DNA of 64,000 bases from Streptomyces sp. NBC_01408 (GTDB lineage: Bacteria > Actinomycetota > Actinomycetes > Streptomycetales > Streptomycetaceae), in contig NZ_JAPEPJ010000003.1 in the NCBI RefSeq assembly GCF_026340255.1, positions 744,001 to 808,000 of the forward strand. Reading direction: 5' to 3'. Below, piece by piece: positions 44,347 to 53,688 of this stretch (positions are counted from its first letter, which is position 1; each line of letters begins with the position of its first letter). The notes beneath the pieces are model-generated. The model was not told the origin of the DNA. It was given only the letters and a program-made list of their open reading frames with translations, and made no database searches. A program made the position numbers and the translations under genes.

Positions 44347-44880
44347 CTAAACGATTTCCGGGGCCAGGACCACCGGCGAACCCGGAGGGCCGTCGTCGAG
44401 CAGCGTCCGCAGCAGCTCGGCGAGTCTGGTCGGGTACACCGTCTCATGGGCCGCGAGAAGTTCCTCGGAGGTCCACCACCTGGCTCCGGTGACGCTGCGC
44501 CGCTCCAGTTCGGTGAGGCCGCTCATCTCGGTCGCCGTCTGGTCGGTACGGGCGAGGAAGTACCACTCGTCCTGTTCCCAGCGCCGCCCGTCGAAGGGGA
44601 ACGAGCAGTACCGGCGCCACAGCACGGGCCCCAGTTCGACGTCTGTGATCCCCGTCTCCTCGGCGAGTTCCCGCAGGGCGGCCTGCTCCCTGCTCTCGCC
44701 GCCCTCCAGGCCGCCGCCGGGGGTGAACCACCAGTCGTCCGCCGGGTCCGCCGGCTCGAAGCCGTGCAGCAGCAGGATGCGGTCCGCGGGGTCCAGCAGG
44801 ATCACCCGGGACACCATCCGCACCGTCGGCGGACCTCCGGGCCCGGGCACCGCCGCTTCGGCGGCCGCGTCAGCGGGCAC
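44347..44880 (-). CDS. NUDIX hydrolase
   Basis: NUDIX hydrolase of 177 residues. The Nudix box is complete: GGLEGGES-REQAALRELAEETGI, with the metal-binding RELAEE. It hydrolyses a nucleoside diphosphate linked to another moiety; the substrate is unknown. The GTG start at 44880 overlaps the last codons of sipZ by 11 bases, fitting the known pattern in which sipZ heads an operon with unrelated genes. Confidence 0.92.
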   Translation of the reverse strand: MPADAAAEAAVPGPGGPPTVRMVSRVILLDPADRILLLHGFEPADPADDWWFTPGGGLEGGESREQAALRELAEETGITDVELGPVLWRRYCSFPFDGRRWEQDEWYFLARTDQTATEMSGLTELERRSVTGARWWTSEELLAAHETVYPTRLAELLRTLLDDGPPGSPVVLAPEIV

Positions 44881-45652
44881 CGGCCCGCTCCCGCCGCCTC
44901 CCGCGCCCGAGGACCCGTGCGAGCGGACCGTACGCGGCCCCCAGCACCACGAGGGCGGCCCCGGCCACCACCATCACCACCTGGAGGCGCAGCGGCCCCG
45001 GCTGCGAGGTTCCGCCGGGCAGGGCCGCGTAGGTCCCCGGCCGCTCCAGCATCCGCATGGACGGCCACGCCAGGGCGTCGACGCGGGCGCTGACGGCCGA
45101 CCGGGAGACGGTCCCCTGCCCTGCCTCCTCGAGGTGCGCGCGGGAGTCCAGCGAGCCGCTCCGCTGGTCACCCAGCAGGAAGAGGTTGCCCTCGGGCACC
45201 GTCACCTCGAAGGGGGTCCCGGGCGCCGGGGGCTCCCCGGCCGGGGTGGGCAGGTCCGAGACCGGCCCGCGGGCGTCGATGTACGGCTCGTCCAGCGGTA
45301 CGCCGTTCACCGTGAGCACGCTGCCCGCGCCGCTGCTCTTCACGGTGTCGCCGCCGATGCCGACGACCCGCTTGACCATGGGCGAATCGCTCCACATGGA
45401 ATCAGTAAAGATGACCACGTCCCCGCGGCGCACCTCGTCACCGCCGATGCGCTGCGCCAGGACCCGGTCCCCGGGGCGCACGGTGGGCATCATCGAGTCG
45501 GTCGGCACCGTGTAGGGCTGGTAGAGGATCGCCGCCCACACGAAGCCACCGAGGAAGAGCGCGAAACCGATGGCCACGGCGATTCCCGACAGCACGTTGC
45601 CGAGACCGCCGTGGCCGTTCCTGCCACTGCGTATTTCTTGTGTCCCGCCCAT
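44870..45652 (-). CDS. sipZ: Type I signal peptidase SipZ
   Basis: Signal peptidase I of 260 residues, cleaving Sec signal peptides on the outer face of the membrane. One N-terminal TM (about 22-43), catalytic Ser in PTDSMMP, catalytic Lys in MVKRVVGIGGD, and box E in LLGDQRSGSLDSR, where Gly-Asp precedes the usual residues. A C-terminal hydrophobic segment (VVMVVAGAALVVLGAAYG) anchors the tail. ATG 45652 gives a normal-length N-terminus. A 43-bp gap separates it from sipY. Confidence 0.92.
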   Translation of the reverse strand: MGGTQEIRSGRNGHGGLGNVLSGIAVAIGFALFLGGFVWAAILYQPYTVPTDSMMPTVRPGDRVLAQRIGGDEVRRGDVVIFTDSMWSDSPMVKRVVGIGGDTVKSSGAGSVLTVNGVPLDEPYIDARGPVSDLPTPAGEPPAPGTPFEVTVPEGNLFLLGDQRSGSLDSRAHLEEAGQGTVSRSAVSARVDALAWPSMRMLERPGTYAALPGGTSQPGPLRLQVVMVVAGAALVVLGAAYGPLARVLGRGRRRERAGAR

Positions 45653-45695
45653 TCCAGCGCCCCCACCTTCGGAGATCGTCGACCTGGGCGGCACC

Positions 45696-46616
45696 CTACC
45701 CGGCGGTACGCCCGCTGGTCAGCCTCCGCCGGCGCCACAGTACGACCGGCACCGCACCGGCGAGCCCCAGCGCGGCCGGGCCGAGACCGGCCGGTGCCAG
45801 CCCGGCGGCACCCAGGCCGAGGGCGGTCGCCGCGGCCTGGTTGCCGATGCCCGGCTGGTCGAAGGTGTCCGGGACAGGCAGGGTCGACCAGCGTGTGACC
45901 GGCCAGGCGACGACCACGGCCCGCCCGACGACCTTGTCGACCGGCACGAAGCCCTGGGTGGAGTCCTGCATGTGCCAGCGGGAGTCCTGGGAGTTCTGCC
46001 GGTGGTCGCCCATGACCCAGATCTTGCCCTTGGGCACGGTGATCGGGCCGAAGGGCATGTCGTCGCACGCGGTGTTGCCGGGGAAGATGTACGGCTCGTT
46101 CAACTCCTTGCCGTTGACGACGACCGGTCCCCCCTTCTTGCACTCGACCGTGTCCCCGCCGATGGCGATGGTCCGCTTGATCAGGTCCTTCTCGTCGGCG
46201 GACGGCATCAGGCCGATCTTGCTGAGGACCCTCTGCGCGAAGTTCGGGTCGGGGGTGGGCTCCCCGGACAGCCAGTTCGCGGGGTCGTGGAAGACGACGA
46301 CCTCGCCCCGCTCGGGCTCGGAGCCGAACCACGGGGTCAGCTTGTCCACCAGCACCCGGTCCCCGCGCTGCAGGGTGTTCTGCATCGAGTCGGACGGGAT
46401 GGAGAACGCCTGGACCAGGAAGGTCTTGATCAGCAGGGCCAGCAGCAGGGCGATGCCGACGAGGAGCGGAAGCTCCTTCCAGAAGGACCGGTGCGTTTGC
46501 GCATTGGCACCGCCGTCCTCCTCCTCGGCCTCGCGCTCGACGGCGTCGTCATCCGGCCGCTCCTCGCCCTCGTCGCGTCCGGACCGTGCGCCTACCGCCA
46601 CATCCCCCACATCCAC
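45696..46616 (-). CDS. sipY: Type I signal peptidase SipY
   Basis: Signal peptidase I of 306 residues. An acidic N-terminal tail (residues 1-42) precedes the TM segment LPLLVGIALLLALLIKTFLV. Catalytic Ser is in IPSDSMQNTL, Lys in LIKRTIAIGGDT and box E is VMGDHRQNSQDSR. A C-terminal Ala/Leu-rich segment before WRRRR is probably a second anchor. In S. lividans SipY is the major enzyme. ATG 46616 has AGGAG only three bases upstream; GTG 46611 region is an alternative start. Confidence 0.93.
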   Translation of the reverse strand: MDVGDVAVGARSGRDEGEERPDDDAVEREAEEEDGGANAQTHRSFWKELPLLVGIALLLALLIKTFLVQAFSIPSDSMQNTLQRGDRVLVDKLTPWFGSEPERGEVVVFHDPANWLSGEPTPDPNFAQRVLSKIGLMPSADEKDLIKRTIAIGGDTVECKKGGPVVVNGKELNEPYIFPGNTACDDMPFGPITVPKGKIWVMGDHRQNSQDSRWHMQDSTQGFVPVDKVVGRAVVVAWPVTRWSTLPVPDTFDQPGIGNQAAATALGLGAAGLAPAGLGPAALGLAGAVPVVLWRRRRLTSGRTAG

Positions 46617-46712
46617 TCCTCAATCGAGATCGCCGCCCGTGCCGATCGGACACGGGCCCTCCCCTCCCTTAACGAGCGGGAGTTCCCTAAGGCGCGGGAG
46701 ACCCAGGACACA

Positions 46713-47588
46713 CTATGCGAACGGCGCGCCCGGACCGCGCCGACGCCGCCCGCGCGCCTCGTGCCGTACCGCGCGCCGCGGCTCGCGCCGTGCCTGGTCG
46801 GGCACCATGCGGAAGGTCTCGGGGGTCTCCAGACGGCGCCAGTGCCCGAACGGCCAGGCGATCACCACGGCCTCGCCCACGACGTCCTCCTCGTCGATCG
46901 TGCCCTCGAAGGCCTCGTCGAGGTGGTAGCGGGAGTCCGCCGAGTTCGCCCGGTGGTCACCCATGACGAAGAGCCGCCCGGCCGGCACCCGCACCTCGAA
47001 GCGGATCTCGGAGGGGGCGTTGCCCGGGTTCACGTACGGCTCATCGAGCGGCGCGCCGTTGACGGTCACGCGGCCCTTGGCGTCGCAGCACTTGACGGTG
47101 TCCCCGCCGACTCCGATGACCCGCTTGATCAGGTCCTGCTCGTCCGCCGAGGGCAGCAGGCCGATGAAGGTCAGCGCCTGCTTGACCTGCTTGACGCCGA
47201 CCGGATCCGGAGCCGGACGGGCCGCCTCGCCCTGGAGCCAGCCTCCCGGGTCCTCGAACACGACGACGTCGCCCCGCTCGACCGGGGAGCCGAACCAGGG
47301 CGTCAGCTTGTCCACCAGGACGCGGTCGCCGATCCGGATGGTCTGCTCCATCGAGCCCGACGGGATGAAGAACGCCTGGACCAGGAAGGTCTTGAGGACC
47401 AGGGCAATGCACAGCGCCACGACCACCAGCAGCGGGACCTCGCCGGCCCGCCGGGTGCGGCGGCGCCGTCGTACCCGGCGCGCGGTACGCCGCCGCTCGG
47501 CCCGGCCGCCCTCCACCACCGGGACCTGCTCCGGCTCGGGCTCCGGATCCGGTTCCCTCGCCCCCCGCGGCCGACCCCGGCTACCCAC
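46713..47588 (-). CDS. sipX: Type I signal peptidase SipX
   Basis: Signal peptidase I of 291 residues. A strongly basic N-terminal tail ([14 protein letters not shown]) leads into the TM VPLLVVVALCIALVLKTFLV. Catalytic Ser is in IPSGSMEQTI, Lys in LIKRVIGVGGDT, box E is VMGDHRANSADSR. The C-terminus is an Arg-rich tail with no second TM segment. The start overlaps the end of sipW by 8 bases, so the two are co-transcribed. Confidence 0.93.
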   Translation of the reverse strand: MGSRGRPRGAREPDPEPEPEQVPVVEGGRAERRRTARRVRRRRRTRRAGEVPLLVVVALCIALVLKTFLVQAFFIPSGSMEQTIRIGDRVLVDKLTPWFGSPVERGDVVVFEDPGGWLQGEAARPAPDPVGVKQVKQALTFIGLLPSADEQDLIKRVIGVGGDTVKCCDAKGRVTVNGAPLDEPYVNPGNAPSEIRFEVRVPAGRLFVMGDHRANSADSRYHLDEAFEGTIDEEDVVGEAVVIAWPFGHWRRLETPETFRMVPDQARREPRRAVRHEARGRRRRGPGAPFA

Positions 47589-48312
47589 GCCCGCCGCCGG
47601 CCGAACCCCAGCGCGAGACCGGCCAGCCGATCCAGTCGGCCCGCCCGATCACCTTCTCCACCGGCACCATCCCCCCGCCCGGTTCTCCCAGGTGGTCCCG
47701 GGAGTCCCGGGACTGGGAACGATGATCACCCATGACCCACAGGGTCCCAAGGGGCACGACGATACGGAAGGGCACCCTGGAGGGCGCGTCTCCGGGGTAC
47801 AGGTACGGCTCGTCCAGCGGGACGCCGTTGACCTCGATCCGCCCGGCCGCGTCGCAGCAGACCACGTCGTCGCCGCCGACGCCCACGACCCGCTTCACGA
47901 AGTCGGTGTCGGACGGCTCCGCCAGCCCCAGCGCGGAGGCCGCGCCGCGCAGCGCGTCGCCGACCGGGCTGCCGCCGGCGGGCTCCCGTACGAAGGAGCC
48001 GCTGCCGTCGAACACGACGATGTCACCGCGGCGCGGCTGGTCGCCGAAACCGTACGCCAGCTTGTTGACCAGCACCCGGTCCCCGACCTGGAGCGCCGGC
48101 TCCATGGACCGGCTCGGGATCAGGAAGGGCTGCAGGACGAAGTTGCTGAGCAGCAGCAGGAAGACGGTGCAGAGCAAGCCGAGGACTCCGGCCCGCCGCA
48201 GGGTCAGCGGCCGCGGGGCCGGGCGGCGGAGGGAGAACGCAAAACGCGGCCGCCCCTCCCCCTTGTCGGGGGAAGAGTGGCCGCGCTGCGTGTGAGGTGC
48301 TTCGGTGTCCAT
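47581..48312 (-). CDS. sipW: Type I signal peptidase SipW
   Basis: Signal peptidase I of 243 residues, first of the four sip genes after rplS. TM at VLGLLCTVFLLLLSNFVL (about 43-60), catalytic Ser in IPSRSMEPAL, Lys in FVKRVVGVGGDD, and box E VMGDHRSQSRDSR. No C-terminal membrane segment is present. It starts 44 bp from the rplS stop and may share its promoter. Confidence 0.92.
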   Translation of the reverse strand: MDTEAPHTQRGHSSPDKGEGRPRFAFSLRRPAPRPLTLRRAGVLGLLCTVFLLLLSNFVLQPFLIPSRSMEPALQVGDRVLVNKLAYGFGDQPRRGDIVVFDGSGSFVREPAGGSPVGDALRGAASALGLAEPSDTDFVKRVVGVGGDDVVCCDAAGRIEVNGVPLDEPYLYPGDAPSRVPFRIVVPLGTLWVMGDHRSQSRDSRDHLGEPGGGMVPVEKVIGRADWIGWPVSRWGSAGGGRG

Positions 48313-48356
48313 CGGGGGCGAGCCTATCCGGCCACCCCCGGACCCCGGAGGAGACC

Positions 48357-48707
48357 TCAGTTGTCGCGCTTCTCCTTGATCTTCGCGGCCTTGCCGCGGA
48401 GCTCACGGAGGTAGTACAGCTTCGCACGGCGCACGTCACCGCGGGTGACGAGCTCGATCTTCTCGAAGATCGGGGAGTGCACCGGGAAGGTACGCTCCAC
48501 GCCGACGCTGAAGGAGACCTTGCGGACCGTGAAGGTCTCGGAGACACCGGCGCCCTGGCGACGGATGACGACACCCTTGAACTGCTGGATACGGGAGCGG
48601 TTGCCCTCGATCACGCGGACGTGCACGTTGATCGTGTCACCCGGGCGGAAGGCCGGGACGTCCGAGCGGAGCGCGGCGGCGTTGACGCCATCGAGCAGGT
48701 GAGACAT
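48357..48707 (-). CDS. rplS: 50S ribosomal protein L19
   Basis: Ribosomal protein L19 of 116 residues at the 30S-50S interface. Conserved parts are [22 protein letters not shown] (in part), [37 protein letters not shown] and [20 protein letters not shown]. It ends the rpsP-KH-rimM-trmD-rplS order, separated from trmD by 133 bp with a hairpin. Confidence 0.97.
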   Translation of the reverse strand: MSHLLDGVNAAALRSDVPAFRPGDTINVHVRVIEGNRSRIQQFKGVVIRRQGAGVSETFTVRKVSFSVGVERTFPVHSPIFEKIELVTRGDVRRAKLYYLRELRGKAAKIKEKRDN

Positions 48708-48801
48708 GTTCTTCGTCTGCTTTCTTCGCATGACGCCACAGGTCGCCAGTGCGGGTTTCCGTAGAGAATTCGGGAGCTGTGGAACCCGGCGGACGACGGT
48801 C

Positions 48802-48816
48802 CCCCTGTGGCAGGGG
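48802..48816 (-). terminator. Short hairpin between trmD and rplS
   Basis: CCCCTG (48802-48807) pairs with CAGGGG (48811-48816) around a TGG loop, 25-39 bp after the trmD stop; flanking GGACG/CGTCC repeats can lengthen it. Confidence 0.5.
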
Positions 48817-48840
48817 CGTCCGCGAGCACACAGCAGCCGC

Positions 48841-49662
48841 CTATTCTTCCACGGCCTGCGGCCTGAGCCAAAATCGGCCGTCCGGGGACGGCTTCCAGCC
48901 CAGGATGGAGAGGATCTCGCGGTCCTTCTTGTCGAAGGCCGAGGCATCGCAGCGCTCGATCAGGTCCGGGCGGTTGCGCGCGGTCCGGCGGAAGGCCTCG
49001 TCCCGGCGCCAGCGGGCGATCTTCCCGTGGTGGCCGCTGAGCAGCACCTCGGGGATGTCGCGACCGCGCCACAGCGGGGGCTTCGTGTAGACCGGGCCCT
49101 CCAGCAGGTTCGCCATCTCGCCGGGCGCGAAGGAGTCGTCGCGGTGCGATTCGGCGTTCCCCAGCACCCCGGGCAGCAGTCGGGCCACGGCCTCGGTGAC
49201 GACCAGGACGGCCGCCTCGCCGCCCGCCAGCACGTAGTCGCCGATGGAGACCTCGTACACCGGCATCCGCGTGGCGTACTCGTCCATGACGCGGCGGTCG
49301 ATGCCCTCGTACCGGGCCGGGGTGAAGATCAGCCACGGCCGCTCGGAGAGCTCGACCGCCAGTTCCTGGGTGAAGGGGCGGCCACTGGGCGTGGGCACGA
49401 CCATGACCGGCCCGCGCGCGCCCGCCTCGTAGCCGTCGGCCAGCGCCGCGTCGAGGGCCTCGCCCCACGGCTCGGTCTTCATGACCATGCCGGGGCCGCC
49501 GCCGTACGGGGTGTCGTCGACCGTGTTGTGCCGGTCGTACGTCCAGTCACGCAGGTCGTGGACGTGTACGTCGAGCTGCCCGCGGGCACGGGCCTTGCCG
49601 ACGAGGGAGACGTTCAGCGGCTCCAGGTACTCGGGGAAGATCGTGACGACGTCGAGACGCAT
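48841..49662 (-). CDS. trmD: tRNA (guanine37-N1)-methyltransferase
   Basis: TrmD of 273 residues, methylating G37 of tRNAs to prevent frameshifting. The trefoil-knot SAM site shows [43 protein letters not shown] and [16 protein letters not shown]; the C-terminal [17 protein letters not shown] is also typical. ATG 49662 shares a base with the rimM stop. Confidence 0.97.
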   Translation of the reverse strand: MRLDVVTIFPEYLEPLNVSLVGKARARGQLDVHVHDLRDWTYDRHNTVDDTPYGGGPGMVMKTEPWGEALDAALADGYEAGARGPVMVVPTPSGRPFTQELAVELSERPWLIFTPARYEGIDRRVMDEYATRMPVYEVSIGDYVLAGGEAAVLVVTEAVARLLPGVLGNAESHRDDSFAPGEMANLLEGPVYTKPPLWRGRDIPEVLLSGHHGKIARWRRDEAFRRTARNRPDLIERCDASAFDKKDREILSILGWKPSPDGRFWLRPQAVEE

Positions 49663-50222
49663 CAGGCGTTGTCCCCGGCGTCCTCGTCACGGGTCGAGTC
49701 GATGACCGCGTCGCGCTCGTCGATCAGCCCGGGCGGCGGGGTGATGACGCAGCGCTGCTCCTCGAGGTCGATCTCGGCGACGATCTCCTCCACGAAGGGG
49801 ATCATCACCTCGGAGCCGTCGGGCCGCTCGACGATGAAGAGGTCCTGCGAGGGCAGGTGGGAGATCTCAGTGATCCGGCCGATCTCGGTGCCGTCGGCGA
49901 GGACCACGTCCAGGTCCATCAGCTGGTGGTCGTAGTACTCGTCGGGCTCCTCGGGCAGCTCCGCCGGGTCCACCTCGGCGATCAGCAGGATGTTGCGCAA
50001 CGCCTCGGCGCCGGTGCGGTCCTTGACGCCCGCGAAGCGGAGCATGAGCCTCCCGCTGTGCACCCGGCCGGTCTCGATGGTCAGCGGTCCCGCCGACGCG
50101 GGCTCGGTCTTCAGCACGGCGCCGGGGCTGAGCCGCAGTTCCGGCTCGTCGGTGCGCACCTCGACGGTGACCTCACCCTTGATGCCGTGGGCGCGGCCGA
50201 TCCGCGCGACTACCAACTCCAC
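49662..50222 (-). CDS. rimM: 16S rRNA processing protein RimM
   Basis: RimM of 186 residues, needed for 30S subunit maturation near the S19 binding site. It has the N-terminal [23 protein letters not shown] (in part) and the PRC-barrel half with [17 protein letters not shown] [35 protein letters not shown]. It overlaps trmD by one base and follows the KH gene by 165 bp. Confidence 0.95.
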   Translation of the reverse strand: MELVVARIGRAHGIKGEVTVEVRTDEPELRLSPGAVLKTEPASAGPLTIETGRVHSGRLMLRFAGVKDRTGAEALRNILLIAEVDPAELPEEPDEYYDHQLMDLDVVLADGTEIGRITEISHLPSQDLFIVERPDGSEVMIPFVEEIVAEIDLEEQRCVITPPPGLIDERDAVIDSTRDEDAGDNA

Positions 50223-50387
50223 TGTGTTCTCCCCATCTCGCGGCCGACCCGCCGCCGCTCTCGCGCGGAGGTGGTACCTCTCCGTCGTGGTTTCTCAGTC
50301 AATGGTTGCTCTGCCCGTGGGCGGAAACGACTCGGGCCGGGGTGGGCGACCAGCGCCCTCCCCGGCCCGTGCCGGTAATTCAACTTC

Positions 50388-50627
50388 TCAGCGGACCTGG
50401 TCCACGTCGACGAGGTCGACGCGGATCCCCCGGCCGCCGATGGCGCCCACGACGGTACGCAGAGCACGTGCGGTGCGGCCGTTGCGACCGATCACCTTGC
50501 CGAGGTCGTCGGGGTGGACCCGGACCTCGAGCACCTGCCCGCGGCGCAGGTTGCGCGAGGCGACCTGCACTTCGTCGGGGTTGTCCACAATGCCCTTCAC
50601 GAGGTGCTCAAGAGCCTCCTCGAGCAT
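50388..50627 (-). CDS. KH domain RNA-binding protein (KhpA-like)
   Basis: Small KH protein of 79 residues. The single KH domain has the GxxG loop in LGKVIGRNGRTARALRTVV. KhpA-type proteins bind RNA and affect translation and cell division in other Gram-positives. It lies 2 bp after rpsP, the standard place. Confidence 0.95.
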   Translation of the reverse strand: MLEEALEHLVKGIVDNPDEVQVASRNLRRGQVLEVRVHPDDLGKVIGRNGRTARALRTVVGAIGGRGIRVDLVDVDQVR

Positions 50628-50629
50628 GC

Positions 50630-51067
50630 TCAGGCCTCGGTCGACTCGGCGGCGGCCTCAGCCTCGTCCGCCTTCTTGTCGGCCTTCTTCGCCTTCTGCG
50701 TGATGGCCTCGCCCTTGGCGTCGCCACCCTCGAGGGCCTTGGCGAACTCGTCGAAGGTACGACGCTTGTCTTCCTTCGTCGCCGGCTGGAGCAGCGGCGC
50801 GGGGGCGGGAAGGCCCTTGTGGGCCTGCCAGTCACCGGTCAGCTTCAGGATGGCGAGCACAGCCTCGGTGGGCTGGGCGCCGACCGACAGCCAGTACTGC
50901 GCACGCTCGGCGTTGACCTCGATGCGCGACGGGTTGTAGGTCGGGTGGTAGATACCGATCTCTTCGATCGCGCGACCGTCCCGGCGGGTGCGGGCGTCGG
51001 CGACGACGATGCGGTAGTGCGGCTGGCGAATCTTGCCGAGGCGCTTGAGCTTGATCTTGACTGCCAC
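50630..51067 (-). CDS. rpsP: 30S ribosomal protein S16
   Basis: Ribosomal protein S16 of 145 residues. The core (1-80) is typical: [25 protein letters not shown] (in part), [31 protein letters not shown]. An actinobacterial Lys/Ala/Glu-rich tail extends it by about 60 residues. GTG 51067 is used because it starts exactly at the conserved AVKIKL; AGGAG is 11 bases upstream. Confidence 0.96.
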   Translation of the reverse strand: MAVKIKLKRLGKIRQPHYRIVVADARTRRDGRAIEEIGIYHPTYNPSRIEVNAERAQYWLSVGAQPTEAVLAILKLTGDWQAHKGLPAPAPLLQPATKEDKRRTFDEFAKALEGGDAKGEAITQKAKKADKKADEAEAAAESTEA

Positions 51068-51337
51068 TGGAGTGGTGTCTCCTGAACTTGACGTGGTTGG
51101 GCACATGAGATGCCACGTGGGGTTGCGGTACTCGGGTGCCCGATGGACGCGTCAGCCGGAGGAGAGAGGGGTCCTATGCGACTGTCGAGTACAGCTAGCC
51201 ATTGTGCCATACGCCTGCGACGCGCTCAGCACGGGCAGGTCGGCCCGCACCCGCTCGCCCCGGCCCGCGGGCACGGCCCGCTCGCCCGCCGGCCGCGGCC
51301 GGTCGCGCCGGCAAGGGGGCGTCGGGGGACCGGGCGG

Positions 51338-51934
51338 TCAGGAGGCCGCCGCGATGGCCACCTCGGGGATGCGGAAGGGCTTCATGCAGCCCCCGCACAC
51401 GATCGGCGCCTGGGCCAGCACGGAGGGGACCACCCGTACGTTGCGCCCGCAGTCGCAGACCGCCTTCACGCGTACGCCGCCGCCGGAGGAGCCGTGCCGG
51501 GCGGCCGGTCCGCGGAAGCTTCGCTTGGTGTCGGCGGCCGTCGCGGCCGTGTGCGCCTTCAGGGCGCGCTGGAGCCGCTCCATCGTGGGGCGGTAGCGCT
51601 TCTTCGCCTCGGGGTTGAGCGTGACCAGTGAGAAGCCGCTACTGGCGTGCGGCTCTTCGGAGTGGTCCAGCCCCATCTCTTCGGCGATCGCGAGGAATCT
51701 GCGGTTGTGGTAGCGGCCGGCGCGCGAGGTGTCGCGGACTCCGCGGGCGGCGGCGATGCCGTGGACTGCCTCGTGCAGCAGTCGCTCGAAGGAGAGCTCG
51801 GCGCCGCAGGCGGACGAGGACTCTCCGATCAGGGACTCGGGCGCGGCAAGGTCAGGCAGCTCGGAGTGGTACCGCTGAATATCGGCCCACGCCTGCGCCA
51901 GCTCTGCGGCGAGAACAGGTGGTGTCGTGCTCAC
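51338..51934 (-). CDS. HExxH-containing protein with C-terminal zinc ribbon (SprT-like)
   Basis: Protein of about 198 residues. It carries a metallopeptidase-type HEAVH (in SFERLLHEAVHGIAAARG), followed 30 residues later by a GLDHS-like segment, and a C-terminal Cys pair set CDCG...CGGC that looks like a zinc ribbon. This combination resembles SprT-like proteins, but it could be a degenerate member. GTG 51934 is chosen as the likely start; upstream in-frame codons run into a palindromic leader. It stands alone between rpsP and proS. Confidence 0.75.
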   Translation of the reverse strand: MSTTPPVLAAELAQAWADIQRYHSELPDLAAPESLIGESSSACGAELSFERLLHEAVHGIAAARGVRDTSRAGRYHNRRFLAIAEEMGLDHSEEPHASSGFSLVTLNPEAKKRYRPTMERLQRALKAHTAATAADTKRSFRGPAARHGSSGGGVRVKAVCDCGRNVRVVPSVLAQAPIVCGGCMKPFRIPEVAIAAAS

Positions 51935-52133
51935 GTCGTGACAACGAGCCGGGGTGCCCCGGTGTTCCGATTCCGGGCCATTCCAAATTTTTTGCACGTA
52001 CCAGTCAGTTCAGTCTCATGCGTCCGGAGGAGGACGGGTGCGCCGATCTCAGGAGGAGTCGGTACGTAACGACGACCGGCAGGCATCAGCCCCGGCGTGC
52101 GGCTGCTGCCGCGCGCCGGGGCGTAGGAGCCGC

Positions 52134-53546
52134 TCAGTACGAGCGCGCGACGATCGCGAGGGTACCGGGGGCGTCGTCCGCCTCCGGAACCGACCCGTCC
52201 GCGGCGATCAGGCAGCGCACGGAGACGGCCTGCTCGGCCAGCTTCGCCTCGCCCTCGGGGCCCAGGTCCGCCCACGGGATCCGCGCCCAGCCACCGGCGA
52301 CGGCGGCCTCGGCGGCCTCCTCGATGGTCGCCACGTCCGAGGTGCGGGCCTCACGGCGCTCGCGGGACTCGCGCAGCAGCTGCGCCTGGTCCTCGTCGAG
52401 CACCTTGGGCAGCAGGTCGGCGAGCGCGTCGATCTGCACCGGGGTCTTCCCGCCCGGGATCCGGCGGGCCAGCATCGCGGTGCCGGCCTCCAGGTCGCGG
52501 GGGCCGATCTCGATGCGGACCGGTACGCCCTTGAGCTCCCAGTCGACGGCGCGGCGGCCGAAGGGGGTGTCCACGCGGTCGTCGACCTGCACGCGCAGGC
52601 CGGCGGCCTTGAGCTGGGCGCCCAGCTCGCGGACCTTCGCCACGGCCTCGTCGCCCTTGATCGCCATGACGACGACCTGGACGTGCGCGAGGCGCGGCGG
52701 GACGCGCAGGCCGTTGTCGTCGCCGTGGGACATGATCAGGCCGCCGACCATGCGGGTCGAGACGCCCCACGAGGTCTGCCAGACGAGCTCCTGCTTGCCT
52801 TCCTTCGACAGGTACTGCGTGTTGAAGGCCTTGGCGAAGTTGGTGCCGAGCTCGTGGCTCGTACCCAGCTGGAGGGCCTTGCCGTCGCCCATCATGCCCT
52901 CAAGGGTGAGGGTGTTGATGGCGCCGGCGAAGCGCTCCTTGGCGGTCTTGCGGCCGAGCACGACGTCGATACCGAGGACGTTCGTCATGAAGTCGCCGTA
53001 GACGTCGCGGTGGATCCGGGCGGCGTACTCGCGTGCGTCCTCGTACGTGGCGTGGGCCGTGTGCCCCTCCTGCCACAGGAACTCGCTCGTACGGAGGAAC
53101 ACGCGCGGGCGCATCTCCCAGCGGACCACGTTGGCCCACTGGTTGATCAGCAGGGGCAGGTCGCGGTAGCTCTGGACCCACTTGGAGAAGTAGTCGTTGA
53201 TGATCGTCTCGGAGGTGGGCCGGACGACGACCGGCTCTTCCAGCTCCTTGCCGCCGCCGTGCGTGACGACCGCGAGCTCGGGGGCGAAGCCCTCGACGTG
53301 CTCCGCTTCCTTCGTCAGGTACGACTGCGGGATGAACAGCGGGAAGTACGCGTTCTGGGCGCCCGCGTCCTTGATGCGCGCGTCCATCTCCTGCTGCATC
53401 CGCTCCCACAGGCCGTAGCCGTACGGCCGGATGACCATGGTGCCGCGCACCGGACCGTTGTCGGCCAGCTCGGCCTTGTTGATCAGATCCTGGTACCAGC
53501 GGGGGAAATCCTCCGCCTGCGGGGTGAGAACGGGTGCCTTTGCCAT
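52134..53546 (-). CDS. proS: Prolyl-tRNA synthetase, archaeal/eukaryotic type
   Basis: Class II prolyl-tRNA synthetase of 470 residues. Class II motifs are GTMVIRPYGYGLWERMQ (motif 1 region), VRWEMRPRVFLRTSEFLWQEGHTAH (motif 2 region, quoted in part) and motif 3 near GGLIMSHGDDNGLRVPPRLA. It lacks the ~180-residue insertion domain of typical bacterial ProRS, and its wording RPTSETIINDYFSKWVQSYRDLP matches the archaeal/eukaryotic-like form, which some bacteria carry. A C-terminal anticodon-binding domain is present. It is monocistronic here. Confidence 0.95.
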   Translation of the reverse strand: MAKAPVLTPQAEDFPRWYQDLINKAELADNGPVRGTMVIRPYGYGLWERMQQEMDARIKDAGAQNAYFPLFIPQSYLTKEAEHVEGFAPELAVVTHGGGKELEEPVVVRPTSETIINDYFSKWVQSYRDLPLLINQWANVVRWEMRPRVFLRTSEFLWQEGHTAHATYEDAREYAARIHRDVYGDFMTNVLGIDVVLGRKTAKERFAGAINTLTLEGMMGDGKALQLGTSHELGTNFAKAFNTQYLSKEGKQELVWQTSWGVSTRMVGGLIMSHGDDNGLRVPPRLAHVQVVVMAIKGDEAVAKVRELGAQLKAAGLRVQVDDRVDTPFGRRAVDWELKGVPVRIEIGPRDLEAGTAMLARRIPGGKTPVQIDALADLLPKVLDEDQAQLLRESRERREARTSDVATIEEAAEAAVAGGWARIPWADLGPEGEAKLAEQAVSVRCLIAADGSVPEADDAPGTLAIVARSY

Positions 53547-53688
53547 GGCGCGAATGGTACGGCGCCAGACGCGCCCAGCGTGAATCGAGCGTGAATCGGG
53601 TGGCGCGCTCCTCTGGACGCGGGGGCCAATGGGGAGTTCTCTGGCAACGGGGGCAAGGGGGCGACATGGAATCAGGAGCGCTCTTTCG

